Shown here: positions 1 through 10,845 of the stretch, one piece after another
Numbering within the stretch: the stretch's first letter is position 1
Layout of the letters: each line of letters opens with the position of its first letter
Position numbers and translations under genes: made by a program
NCBI GenBank assembly: GCA_030280995.1
Contig: JASXTE010000009.1
Span: forward strand, 124,001 to 188,000
Reading direction: 5' to 3'
Source of the DNA: Hemileia vastatrix
Taxonomy: Eukaryota; Basidiomycota; Pucciniomycetes; Pucciniales; Zaghouaniaceae
DNA length: 64,000 bases
Notes under the pieces: generated by a model
Seen by the model: the letters and a program-made list of their open reading frames with translations, nothing else
Database searches by the model: none
What the model was told of the DNA's origin: nothing

Positions 1-1990
1 GTGTTAGACACATTTCCAATTTGAAGTTTTTAAGGTGCATGTTTTTTAAGAGAAGTTATGTGTTCCTCATAAAAGTGTCCAGCACAAGTTAGGCCAAACT
101 TGTGCTGAAAAATTTACCAAAAAAAAATTTGATGTTATCAAATATCTTCATTTTCAAGCCTATTTTTTTTATAATTTTCTTCAAGTAATAAGTTACTGTC
201 AATGATCAAAATTTCCAGCACAAGTTTGGCCAAACTTTTGCTCAAGACTTTTATAAGGAACAACTCATTTATCTTAAATCTATATCCACCCAACCAACTC
301 CAAATTTGAATATTACCCAGCACAATTTCAGCCAAACTTTTTCTTGACACTTTTAGCAAAAAACAACTAGACACCATCAATTATCTTCATTATATGGGCT
401 ATTTTTTGATTTTCCTTGCAATTTTTAGTCACTTGTCTTGGCAAAAGTGTCCAGCACAAGTTTGGCCAAACTTGTGCGAAACACTTTTTCTATATGAAGT
501 TTGTAAGGTGTATGTTTTTTTTAGAGAAAAGAGGTGTTCCTCATAAAAGTGTCCAGCACAAGTTGGGAAAAACTTGTGCTGGACACTTTTACCCAAAAAT
601 AAATTTGATGGCATCAAATATCTTCATTTTATAGCCTATTTTTATTTAATTTCCTTGAAGTAATAAGTTACTGTCCATGACCAAAATTTCCATCACAAGT
701 TTGGCCTTACTTGTTCTGCTCACTTTTATGAGGAACACCTCACTTCTTATAAATAAACTAGCACCTTACCAACTTCAAATTAGAAAAGTGACTAAAAATT
801 GCAAGTAAAACCAAACAAATAGCCCATATAATGAAGATAATTGATGGTATCAAATTTTTTTTTGTTAAAAGTGTCTAGCACATGTTTGGCCAAACTTGTG
901 CTTGACACTTTTATAAGGATCACCTCACTTCTCTTAGAAAAGATGCACCTTACCAACTTCACATTAGAAAAGTGTTCAGCATAAATTTGGCCAAACTTGT
1001 GCTGGAAATATTTACCAAAAAAATTTTTGATGCCATCAATTAACATCATTTGATAGCCTTTTGATTTTTGGTTTTTCCCTGCAATTTTTAGTCACTGGTC
1101 TTGGACAAAGTGTCCAGAACAAGTTGGGCCAAACTTGTGCTGGACACTTTCAAATTTGAAGTTGGTAGGGTGCATGTTTATTTAAGAGAAGTGAGGTGTT
1201 CCTCATAAAATTGTCCAGCACAAGCTTGGCTGAACTTATGCTGGACACTTTTACCCAAAAAGTTAGATACCATCAATTATCTTCATTATGTGGGCTTTTT
1301 TTTTGGATTTCCTTGAAATAATAAGAGACTGTCCATGGCCAGAGTGTCCAGCACAAGTTTTTAAAAACTTGTGCTTGACACTTTATGAGGAAAACCTCAC
1401 TTATCTTAAATAAACATGCACCTTACCAACTTCAAATTGGAAAAGTGTCCAGCACAAGTTTGGCCAAAATTGTGCTGAACACTTTGGCCAAGACCAGTGA
1501 CTTTAAATTTCAAGGAAAACAAAAAATAAATAGGCTATAAAATGAAGTTAATTTATGGAATCAATTTTTTTTTGGTAAATATGTCCAGCACAAGTTTGGC
1601 CGAACTTGTGCTGGACACTTTTACCAAAAAAATTTTTAATGCCATAAAATATCTTCATTTTCTAGCCTATTTTGTTTTAATTTCCTAGAAGTAATAAATT
1701 ACTTTCCATGACCAAATATTCTAACACAAGTTTTGCCAAACATGTTCTGGAAACGTTTATGAGGAACACCTCACTTCTCTTAAAAAACATGAACCTTACC
1801 AACTTCAAATTGGAAACGTGTCCAGCATAAGTTTGGCTAAACTTGTGCTGGACACCTTTACCCAAAAACAGTTTCATGGAATCAATTATCTTCATTTTCA
1901 AGCCTATTTTTTTAATTTCCTTGAAGTAATAAGTTACTGTCCATGATCAAAATGTCCAGCACAAGTTTGGCTAAACTTGTACTGAACAAA
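1..1990. repeat. Palindrome-node satellite array (16 nodes)
   Basis: Sixteen copies of a near-perfect palindrome, half-site GTGTCCAGCACAAGTTTGG followed by its reverse complement, begin near 75, 212, 317, 447, 549, 689, 871, 971, 1110, 1211, 1344, 1445, 1581, 1719, 1819 and 1953. Spacing alternates between about 100 and about 135 bp because two spacer types alternate. Type A contains a block like GAGGAACACCTCACTTCTC. Type B contains ATCTTCATT and, in most copies, a block like AATAAGTTACTGTCCATG. Both spacer types occur in forward and inverted orientation. The array runs off the left edge of the window and stops abruptly at about 1990. No protein coding is expected: frames that happen to be open here read through the repeat. 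Confidence 0.93.
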
Positions 1991-2894
1991 TAGCACAATA
2001 CTTAAGTTCTACTGAATTATGTTTATCAATTAAATCTTATTAAAGCCTCTTTTATTTTATTAAGGCATGAAAATTAAATATAAATTGATGATTTTTTTTG
2101 TTTTTAATTATTAATAATTTTCAATTATTGTTACAATAAGTGAAATTTAAAAAAAAATTTCTTAAGATCCTTGTGAACATGAAGTCCCATCAGTTGGATG
2201 CTTTATTTTTTTTAAAAAATTTTGTTTATTAACTATGGTAATGGATTATTGAGTGCCTTTAATGATGTTTCTTTTTTTTTCAGGGATGGTGTTCACTTTC
2301 ATAAATTTTTTTACATGAGCATTTTTATACTAATCATTGATGACGTTTAACCAAGAAAAAAGCCATTATAATTATTGAAAAACAGGTATGTTAAATTGAC
2401 ATTCAGAGTCTAATTCTATTCTTGTTTTAGGCTTTAATTTAATTTTATTGTAAGTATCTGATAAGAGATTCAATTTAATTTATTTCAAGTTTATATATTG
2501 TGCATAAAAAATTCAAGTTTATTTAATGAAAACATTTATCATGTCTTAAAGTTTTACAAAAATATATATCTACTTTTCTATCCTCAATATTTTCATAATC
2601 ATGAATTCTTTTGCTCTCTTTTATCTTATACATCAATTGGAATTTTTTTTAAAAAAGAATAAGAATGTTATTTTTTAAAAATAATTACTATCACTCTATA
2701 TACATGGTCACCAGTGGGGTAAAAAATTTAAGGTGCTGCTTTATCTAGTGCTTTATTAATTTGTCAAAATCTATATCTTCTTGAACCCCAAGTAACTCCC
2801 TCTCATTAAGTGACAAATTTTCTAAACATCCAGGTGAATAGCAGTTTTATGGCAGAAATTTGGGCATATTCAAGATACCATCTGTTGATGCTGT
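1991..2894. other. AT-rich intergenic stretch
   Basis: AT-rich sequence with homopolymer runs. I see no coding frame, repeat or RNA gene I can support. Confidence 0.6.
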
Positions 2895-4430
2895 CTACTT
2901 AGTTGAGCAATCATAAAGTTTCTTCAATGAAGCCTTTTCAACATTTGAATGGGCCGTCCTTTTAGTCAAGTTTTCCATTTTATCTAAAATTTCATCATGT
3001 TTTGGATTTCTCCATCCAGGAACTACTCGTATATGAGGTTTCTCTTCTGGATGGGGTGGGGCTCCTTCTAAATCAGACATTAGACTTGTATCATTAAAAA
3101 GTGCTACAAAGCCTGGCTGATAAAAGCACTTTTTTCTTGCCATGTTGTAGCAGTTTTTTGAAATCTAAAATTAAATCAAATTAGTAATAGACTTTCTTTA
3201 GTTATTATGCTTTGAATAAATACCTTTGTTTGATAAAGCTTTATCTGTGCTCTTGATCTCTTTTCCTTTCTACTTGCCTCAATCACCTCACTGTTTTGAC
3301 CAGCCAACTTTTGAATCTCCTTTCCCTTGTTGACCACCCATTGCTTGACAATGATTGGTTTAAACCAGAGTTATGCTGAATAAATATTTTTCAATTTTGA
3401 GAGCCACTTAGTACAATGGTCTGATACTACACTCCCTATTACTTGATTCCATTGTGACTCGGAAAAATTTTGACATTTCCAATCAAAAGCCAGTCAAAAA
3501 AATCCTTTCTCTTGAAGCCCTTGTTCCAAATTTTGTTTTACAGAGACTGATACAGCAGCTCCTCCCTTTAGTCCTTGGGGCTCATTTGTTGAAATAAATT
3601 TTGGTAGATGAATTTCTGAACATAAGAAAATGGCAGTATTTGTTAAAATAAATTGACAATCAGCAGCTGAAGTTGCCTGTGGTGCATTTTGAACCTGTTT
3701 TAATGCTGTTTCAATTTTCAATTTCTTGTAATCATGCCAACTCTTCCAGTCTGTAACTTCTTTGTTTATTGGGCCAATAGGAAACTCAGATACATTAATG
3801 GATCCACCAAGACAGAAATTCAAAAAGTGATAGATATTTTGGTTAATAGAATCTGAGCTCCTTGGTACATCACACCTTGTAACTATGCTTTTAATGATTC
3901 ACAAGTTTTTGTAATTTTTAAGTGACTCAGAATCAAGTATTCTGCGCTAATCAATAGCTTGAATTATAAGAGAGGGATTAACTGCAAATTTTGGGAAATA
4001 AAAATTTGTAAGCCTGTTTTGAAACATAAAAGGATGTTGAAAAATTTTACGTACCATGTCCACTGGTACTGGCTGCTGGGTTAGTAGAAGTGGGTTCCCC
4101 ACCGTTTCCAAGAAAATGATTCAAAAACATACTAGCCCAATCAGTCCCTACACTTTATGCTTGCTGCTGAAAATTAGGAGGTGTGGACTGACCCTCTGTA
4201 TTTGTGATATTAGAAGAGAAATCAGTTAAGCAAATTTGGGGATCTGATGAAGACTGAGGAGGAGGTTAGGGCTTACCTAGAGTTTCTCTAGGATTTTCAA
4301 GGGGAACAGGAACCAAATCACCTGTTCTAGGATTTTGAGGAGGAGAATTATTTTTCCCTCCAACATTACTTGCTAATGGAGGATCAACCTGCATGTCATC
4401 ACCAGTATCATACATTCTGTGCTTTATAAA
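2895..4430 (-). pseudogene. Decayed multi-exon gene, unidentified, downstream of the transposase
   Basis: Reading minus, a coherent low-stop protein can be followed from about 4430 to 2895. It starts with an acidic Gly/Pro/Gln-rich stretch (4430-4060), then a segment rich in hydrophobic and charged residues (3823-3494), then, across an in-frame stop and a likely intron near 3145-3225, a C-terminal block (3143-2895) containing PGFVALFNDTSLMSDLEG and RVVPGWRNPKHDEIL. Stops interrupt the frame several times, so this is not an active gene. The C-terminal block resembles, from memory, proteins that are multi-copy in rust genomes and often lie beside transposases. I cannot name a domain or function. 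Same strand and order as the transposase relic upstream, so it may belong to the same element. Confidence 0.45.
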
Positions 4431-4835
4431 AAATAAAACAAAAATTATTAACTTTCAGAATGTAGACAAGATAATATTAAAGAGAAACTATTTATACATT
4501 TTAATTGTGATTTTAATGAATAAAATATTCAAGCAAAAAATTTAGTGGAAAAATTGGCTTTATTGGCTTGTAAAATACACTCCTTAGATTTTTCAACCCT
4601 GGTTCTGAACTATTTATAATATTTTTCAAGTATAGGTAGACTTTGTATAGTAAATTGAGCTCCTTTTAGTTTAAATTAAATTTAAAATAAAGGGTCACTC
4701 ATTAATAGCAGGGTTTCTGAACCATTAAGAATGCCCTTGTTATTTTTTGCTTAAACATTTAGGCAAAATCTCAAAAAAATTTTTATTAATCTTGCATCTA
4801 GCTGTTCCAAAAATCTATTAAAAAAATTCCAAATC
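4431..4835. other. AT-rich gap between two decayed coding blocks
   Basis: No reading frame or repeat I can support. It separates the transposase C-terminus (minus) from the companion gene (minus). Confidence 0.5.
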
Positions 4836-5280
4836 CTAAATAGTTTCAAATATATTAACAAAATTAAAATTTCCATGTTGTTTATTTATTTTACTTACTA
4901 GTGTATGAAGTCCAACAGCAGTAATAACATTGTACTTTATTCCAAACATTTCCCTTTGGTGCTGTAAAGTGGAAGCATGTCCAATAATTGAATCTTGATT
5001 TATCACAATTTGTGTTTCTTTTTCTACTCTTACTAAATGGGAATAAACTTGTAGAAACCCCTCATAGGGATCTTTTTTTGTATCTTCTTGCATAAGCTCT
5101 TTAAATGGACTTACAATTAGATAGACTTTTTCATTATCATCCTTTGAACTAAAAAGCTGATCAATATGCCCAAACTGACTATGTTTTCCAAATTAGAATT
5201 CAATGGTAGAATTCCCAGGATTCTGCTCATGAGTCCTATAACTCTTTCCATGGACCAATATGCTTGCTACATTTTTGACT
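4836..5280 (-). pseudogene. Plavaka/CACTA-like transposase relic, C-terminal block
   Basis: Minus-strand frame with one in-frame stop near 5190. It reads a GKSYRTHEQNPGNSTIEF segment, then FGHIDQLF, a DPYEGF block and a closing MFGIKYNVITAVGLHTLV block. This order (H/Y..PGNS..F, F..I..I, DPY, L..L) is what I know from the C-terminal region of basidiomycete Plavaka-type (CACTA/EnSpm superfamily) transposases. The preceding part of the same protein lies at 6570-7105, so the gene is interrupted between 5281 and 6569. No function is retained. Confidence 0.65.
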
Positions 5281-6569
5281 ACCCGGTGTGGTACGCGCCT
5301 CGCAGGTAGCATAATTTTAGACCAATTAGCACACGTAGTCCAGGAAGGACAAAGGGAGTTAGCGCAGTAGGTAGTTCTAAAATATAATATGTATTTGTGT
5401 GTTTCAAAGAACAAAGGAAATGGAAGTGTGGAAAAGGATTAAGGGTCGGTGCGCTCGGATTTTGCAGTGAGATGTGCCACACAATGGGGAATTGTGTGTT
5501 ATTGATTTAGGACTGTAAAGCACTAAAAAATATGGATTTGTTCTTTCCAATAACTATGTGTTACACATTAAGGAAGGAGTTATGGCTTAAGGACGACTCA
5601 AGTGCATAGTATACTGCACCGCGGCTAGTTGGGTAAACTTACTGAAACAGGTAATAAAGGAGGCTAACTAGTTAAGTGAATTGTCAGAACTATGAACTTA
5701 GTATTAAAGAAAGGAGAGTGGGGACTTAATCACAAAACTACCCAAGAGTCAAGGCAACTAGGATCAGTGTTAGAATGGGTCAAACCTGAAAGTAGCGCTG
5801 AAACATAACAAAGGTATAGTCAAAAGCGCATATGTGGAGTATGAGTGAAACAAGTTAATACTAGTGTTAGTAATCATAAGGTATTTTTTAGGCACTGTAG
5901 TTGCTACAAGCAGTGTATGTAGTTTACTAATAGATTAGTTATTGTTTTACTAATGTGGCGCTAGAGCCAGCGCTGAAGATCCACTAGGGAACCGTGTCTT
6001 GAGTACTGGAAAAATATAAAAGGAAGACTATTTGATAGAGATAGGGAGTCTTTTTAAAAGTAGAATATAAGAAGAATAGAATAAGTGAATTAGAGATATT
6101 TTTCTGAGTCTTTTATCTATCATGCGTCTGTGTGTGTATTTCATATAGTACAGTGAAAAGAGTGCAAAATAGAAAGAATATATAGATTTAGTAGGATTGA
6201 CTATTATTAGAGTTATTTTATTGCTATAATAAGGCATATTCAAAGAGAGTGATTCAAGAGGGAGTAGCTGTGGATATTAGCCCTTGTTAAGAATAGAAAT
6301 ATCCAGATAGTAATACTTGTTTTTCCTGATCTCCAAAACTCATCTCTCAACTTATAAATTTTCTAATCAAATATTAGTATTACACATTATTGCGCTGTCT
6401 TTAAAAATAAGAGTGGAAGGCGCTTCTTTTTAGAAATTGAAGAGGAGAACCAACCCATCTCGCATTGTGTCTACTTCTTAGTACTTTAGAACTATCTACA
6501 CTGGTCTCCTACCTTATCTGATGGTAACCTAGCCTGTTTAGATGTCTATTTCTCATGCGTGCCCTTACT
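5281..6569. other. Unidentified insertion inside the transposase relic
   Basis: About 1.3 kb that breaks the transposase protein: coding similarity stops near 5280 and resumes near 6570. It has no long coding frame and a slightly different texture from its surroundings (several GTATAGT/AGTACT-like motifs, fewer homopolymers). A solo LTR of another family is plausible, for example with a TGTGGTACGC start near 5287, but I could not find matching target duplications or a second copy in the window. Confidence 0.4.
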
Positions 6570-7105
6570 CATTTTGTAAATAATGCCTCAGTTAAATGTA
6601 TATGTCTTTTTTCTGTATTATGCTCAATCTTTTTAATATTAGATCCATACTGAGCATCAACTTCAGCTTCATCTAGTTCCAATACCCTAGACTTCTGATG
6701 CCTGTGCTTAAGCATAGTCTGTGTTTTTTCTTCTATTTTAAATAATAAATTAATTAGCTCATTTGAATCTTTAAGAACCCAATTACCAAACTAAATACCT
6801 GGATGATGATTGTTTGGAATTTCTGATAATATACTATTAACTCTTTCAGCAGCCCAAATAGCCATACCTACAGGTGGACCAAAATGTTCAATCATTTCTG
6901 GAAAATGTTGAGTGAAATGCAGATTTGACTTAAAGCTAATATTTTTCCAAGCTTCTTCAAAGCACTTACAATACTCCAGTAGCAGTTCTTTTAATTCATC
7001 AACTTCATCAGTGGATAAATTTTTTAAAGTCAAAAAGTTGTTAATTGAGCTTAAAGTGGTGAGTGATTTGAGAAGAAAATATTCTCTAGGTTTGTGGTGT
7101 GACTT
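6570..7105 (-). pseudogene. Plavaka/CACTA-like transposase relic, central/C-terminal block
   Basis: Open minus-strand frame of over 100 codons with the order LLLEYC, LHFTQHFPEMIEHFGP, and a W..ERVNSIL block. That is the characteristic segment (H..H..HFP..I..FGP..W.FE/AERVN) of basidiomycete Plavaka-like transposases downstream of the catalytic domain. It continues past a stop at about 6790 into a charged helical tail to about 6570. At 7105 the frame ends exactly at the 5' LTR of retrotransposon A1; the upstream half of the protein is found beyond A1, at 19662-21996. Confidence 0.72.
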
Positions 7106-8191
7106 TGTGGTCTTCCAACATTGGCCGAGCCCTTTGTTGGTCTGTTTGGCTTTGTTTTCATATGTATTAAATGGCATTGTTCAATAAAAGGGTGTTTATC
7201 TGGAATTATTCAACAAATATTGAGACTTCAGGGATGTAGGTATTACCATTGGATAGCCCTGGATTTTCTCTATATTTTATGTCTAGTTGACATTTTTCAT
7301 ATTCTATGTATTTGAGGGATTATTTCTCATTTTTCATTTTAAAAGATAGCTGTTTAACTTTGTTTTTCACATTTTATGGGCTAACCTTAATTCTTAGGGT
7401 TAAGTGATTAGTACCATTGGAATGGGCTAATTTTTCTCTACGTTTCATGTCATAATGTTGTTGTAGCTTAATTATGTGTTTTAAATGTTTTAGTGGTTGT
7501 AGTTTATTTTTGTAAGTATTTTGGGTGTTTTTGGTGTTTTTTAGTGGTTTTCTGGCTTCAGGGAGGTCCTGCCGCCTCAGGCAGACGGACTGCCTGCCTC
7601 AGTGCTAGAAGTCTGGGAAGCGTTTCTAGAGGGGTTTTATGCGATTTGGCACTCAGAAACGCCAAATTCGTTGGTGCGCATGGGCTCTTAGATAGTTTCT
7701 GTGTGTATATAGTGATTAAGAAAGTTTGGGACAACCTTAATTATCATACAACTATCCAGAGGTGATATCCTAGTTCCTCATTCAGTTTTCACTGTTTTCT
7801 GGTCACAATTGGCTGTTTTTGTTGCAAGGTTAGTTCTTCATTTACCTCAAATTTGGCAACTGTTTTCTCTGGTGTAGTCTTGCAAGTTATATCAAGTATT
7901 ATTGCTGTCTCTGGTGTGGATTTGCAGCCTACATCAAGTATCATTGCTTTCTCTGATGTGAACATTGGCCTACATTTCAGTTCTTTGGTTTGATAGTCTG
8001 TCTGGAGACTACTTTCTTGGCTGATCAGACACTCAAGTGTATTGGAAAAGGGGCTTTTAATAACAGAAGCCAATTTACTGTAGCAGGTAAATCTCACTTA
8101 TATTTTTCTAAAGGGACAGAGGATTTTCTCTTTGTTTTTTCTCCAACTCCCTTGGTCAAGGCCTATAGCTAGTACTATAGGATTGTCTACA
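7106..8191 (+). repeat. 5' LTR of A1 (LTR family A, 1086 bp)
   Basis: Begins TGTGGTCTTCCAACATTGG and ends GGATTGTCTACA, the TG..CA form. Related copies in the window: 18562-19661 (plus), 28723-30969 (minus, interrupted), 31636-32727 (minus), 43545-43978 (minus, partial), 47780-48316 (plus, partial) and 59516-60599 (minus). A 42-bp internal direct repeat lies near its right end. Confidence 0.9.
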
Positions 8192-8195
8192 TTTC

Positions 8196-8213
8196 TGGCG
8201 CCCAACGTGAGTA
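8196..8213 (+). other. Primer-binding site of A1
   Basis: Four bases (tttc) after the LTR comes TGGCGCCCAACGTG. In A2 the same site reads TGGCGCCCAACGTGGGGG. From memory this matches the 3' end complement of tRNA-Lys(1,2), as used by several retroviruses. Family-B elements carry a variant with the same 4-nt spacing. Confidence 0.75.
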
Positions 8214-8282
8214 GGAACTTCTAGTTCTTAGGAATCTCTGTTGTCTTTTGTTGGTCTTTTCTGGTGATTTTGATCTGGAAGA

Positions 8283-10036
8283 ATGGCTTCTGGTTCATCT
8301 ATTCCTGTAATGACTGTCAGTGGGGGGGAAGGTCCTCCTGCTGTGATGGTTAGGGAGTGTGTGAGGATTAAAACTTGGGATGGTACCAAGTTTAATGGAG
8401 ATGATGAGAAGTGGTTTCTGGAGAAATATGAAGCTGCTGCTGGTGTGGATGGTGCTTCTTACCTGGACATGGTGAAGCAGATCATTTTCTTCATTGGTGA
8501 TAGGGCAGTGGAGAAGGAGATTGTGGCCATGTCTGGCTACAAGAAGAGGGATTGGAAGTTTTTGTGCAGGGAGATGGTGGATAGATGGGGTTTCAGGTTC
8601 ACTATAGTGGATCTGAACAAGGTTGTCAGTGAATTGCAGTCTTATGGTGGTGTTGGTAACTTACTCAGTTACAGGAAGTTTTTACTACAATTTGATACTG
8701 TGGTAGAATCTTTGGTGGAAGTAGAGGAGCTCACACATGAAAATGCTGCCAAAGATGTTTTTTGGTCTGCCCTGGCTAAAGATGTCAGGATGGATGTGTT
8801 GAAGGAGTTTTCAAGGAAGGACTTGATGAAGACTCTTTCTAATGAGGACCATAAGTTTCCTGCCTTTGACAAGTTGAAGGAGGCTGTGGAGGCCCATTTG
8901 AAGCTCTTGGCTGTGGACACCTATCAAGAGGGGTGTGCCAAGTATGTCAGCAAAGTCAGTGAGGCTTTGGCTGAAGAGGAGAGTAGGGTGAAGTAGGAAG
9001 AGCAGAATATGGTGTAGGTTCCCTAGCAGGAGAAGGACCCAGTGGTGGAACAGTTGGCTGATCTGACAAAACAGCTACATATCTTTGTTCAGGAGGCTAA
9101 GAAGGTCAATAGGGCTCCTTCTCAGCCTAAAGATTTTGACAGGAGGGCTGTTAGGAGTGACCCTTGGGTCTGCTCTTATTGCAGCACGAGGGGGCACAAG
9201 TCCAATGATTTTTGGGCTCTGGACAGAGATGTGTCAGAAGGAAAGGTGGAGTTTGATTTTGGGGTGTTCAAATTTCCTGATGGTTCATTTTTAAAGCCCA
9301 GTGAGGGGAAGGCTCCTGTTGATTTGGTCAGGAGAAGAAATGGTTGCAATCAGAGGAGGCCAAGGTTTGAGGAGATCCCTGATTGGGGGAAGTCTTCTTC
9401 TAAGGCAGATGAAGATGTCAAGAGAAAGGAAAAGAGGTTAATGAAGTCTCTTTTTCTACTTCCTTTGGTGGGTTGGAGTTTTATTCTTGTGGAGGACAGT
9501 CAAGTGGTGAATGATTGGCTGGTGTCTATGATGTTGAAGCAGGAAAGGTGGGAAGGCCTAAGAGTAGTTCTCTGGCCCAACAAAAGCCTAAGGCTTCAAA
9601 GGTGGATCTTAAGCTGAGTGCAGCCAGGAGGAAGTACAGCAAAGAGGAGCTCTACAAGATGCAGAATGGGATTGCTGATATGCCCCCCCCAGTTTTGGTG
9701 CATTGGACATGAACAGTGAGCTAATGTCAATGGATGTTGATTCTGACTCAGTGGAGAATGTCTCTTTGGCTTCATTGCCAAAGCCTGCTGGAGTTAGAGG
9801 TGCTGGTGAGGGATCTGGTTTGATTCCTGTTGATGAAAAATCTGTTGATGGTTCTGGTCCTCAGGAGATTTCTAGGACTAAGGTAGTGAAGCCAAGGGCC
9901 CACTTTGAGAGGCCAGTAGTTTCTAGCCAATCAAATGTTATGTACTTGGTTCTTGAGAGAATGAATCAGGGTCAGGTTTCCCTTTCTTATGGGGAATTGT
10001 ATGCTATCAGTCCTGGTTTGGCTGATAGACAAAAAA
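8283..10036 (+). pseudogene. A1 gag (capsid/nucleocapsid polyprotein), broken
   Basis: ATG at 8283. Open for 237 codons to a TAG at 8994, then further stops in the same frame before it reopens at about 9042, and frame changes near 9500 and 9700. Recognisable parts are an N-terminal W-rich capsid region (RIKTWDGTKF), a long helical region, and a zinc knuckle at about 9169-9210 (CSYCSTRGHKSNDF) whose last Cys is replaced by Phe. An acidic linker ends in the ISPGLADRQK region that precedes protease. Homologues with better frames are A2 gag (41730-43452) and B gag (45293-47779). Confidence 0.8.
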
Positions 10037-10037
10037 A

Positions 10038-10500
10038 TTGTTGACTAGGAGAAGGGTTTCTTCTGGGGAGGTGGAATACATCTGTGATTCTGCTGAGAAG
10101 ATTGGCGAGGGGTTGGAAACTCATTTTTCTGCTCCTCTGGGTTGCGTTAATGTCACTCTGAATGGCAGGGAGGCAAGGGCATTGGTGGATTCAGGTTCTC
10201 AGACTAACCTGATTTCTTTGTTTGAGGCTACTCATCTGAGCCTCCCCATCAAGACAGGAATTGGTGGCCATGTCACTGAGTTGATTGGGACAGCCAAATT
10301 TTTAAGTCTGGATGCTGGTGGAGCCTCCGGAAAGGTTCATTTTTAAATTGCCAAAGGTAATGTAAAAGCTGTTCTGGGTGGATAATTCTTGATGGATTTA
10401 AGGTAAGAATTGGTTATCAGTTTGACATAGGAATCAGTTTGGAATTGACCAGTGAAGATGAGAGGGGGCTTCAAATGAGGTTTTCATCTCCTGGAGATTA
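10038..10500 (+). pseudogene. A1 retropepsin-like protease, decayed
   Basis: The frame reads RALVDSGSQTNLIS near 10180-10215, the aspartic-protease active-site loop. All A and B copies here have D/N-S-G-S-Q rather than the common D-T/S-G-A. The frame closes at 10344 and similarity continues with stops to about 10500 (LELTSEDERG). It is preceded in the same frame phase by the last gag segment. Function would be polyprotein processing; this copy is dead. Confidence 0.7.
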
Positions 10501-10845
10501 TGTTTGGAAGACCGGGCCTGGCTTGTCTTCAATGTGCCAGTGCATGGATTGATGCAGGAGAAGAAAAGAAGTGGGTGCCGCCTCTGGTTTTTTGGAGTTT
10601 GGCTCAGGATCTAGTGAGAGTCTGTCTTTTTTAGAGTAATTAGGGCTGATCCCCCTAGTTCTAAAACCTCACCCCAAGATGAGGAAATCTTAGGTTGTAG
10701 TAGGTCAGCTCCCTTGGAGATATACCAAGTGGATTTTCAACTTTCTCTTTTTAATGTTTCTCTTCTCTGCAAGTATTCTTCATGTTTTTTATCAAGTATC
10801 TGTTCTCTCTCAAGATTTTCAACTATTTTTAATTCAAGTTCAAAA

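Noticed and set aside
1..1990. Array of palindromic repeats with spacers, superficially CRISPR-like
   Set aside because: Spacers are not unique: they fall into two homologous families that alternate and flip. The host is evidently a fungus and no cas genes are present.
6028..6243. Minus-strand open frame of 71 codons
   Set aside because: AT-rich low-complexity translation inside the unidentified insertion, no family resemblance.
9085..9294. Plus-strand frame overlapping A1 gag
   Set aside because: Alternative frame of the zinc-knuckle region. The gag frame is the one shared with A2, A3 and B.
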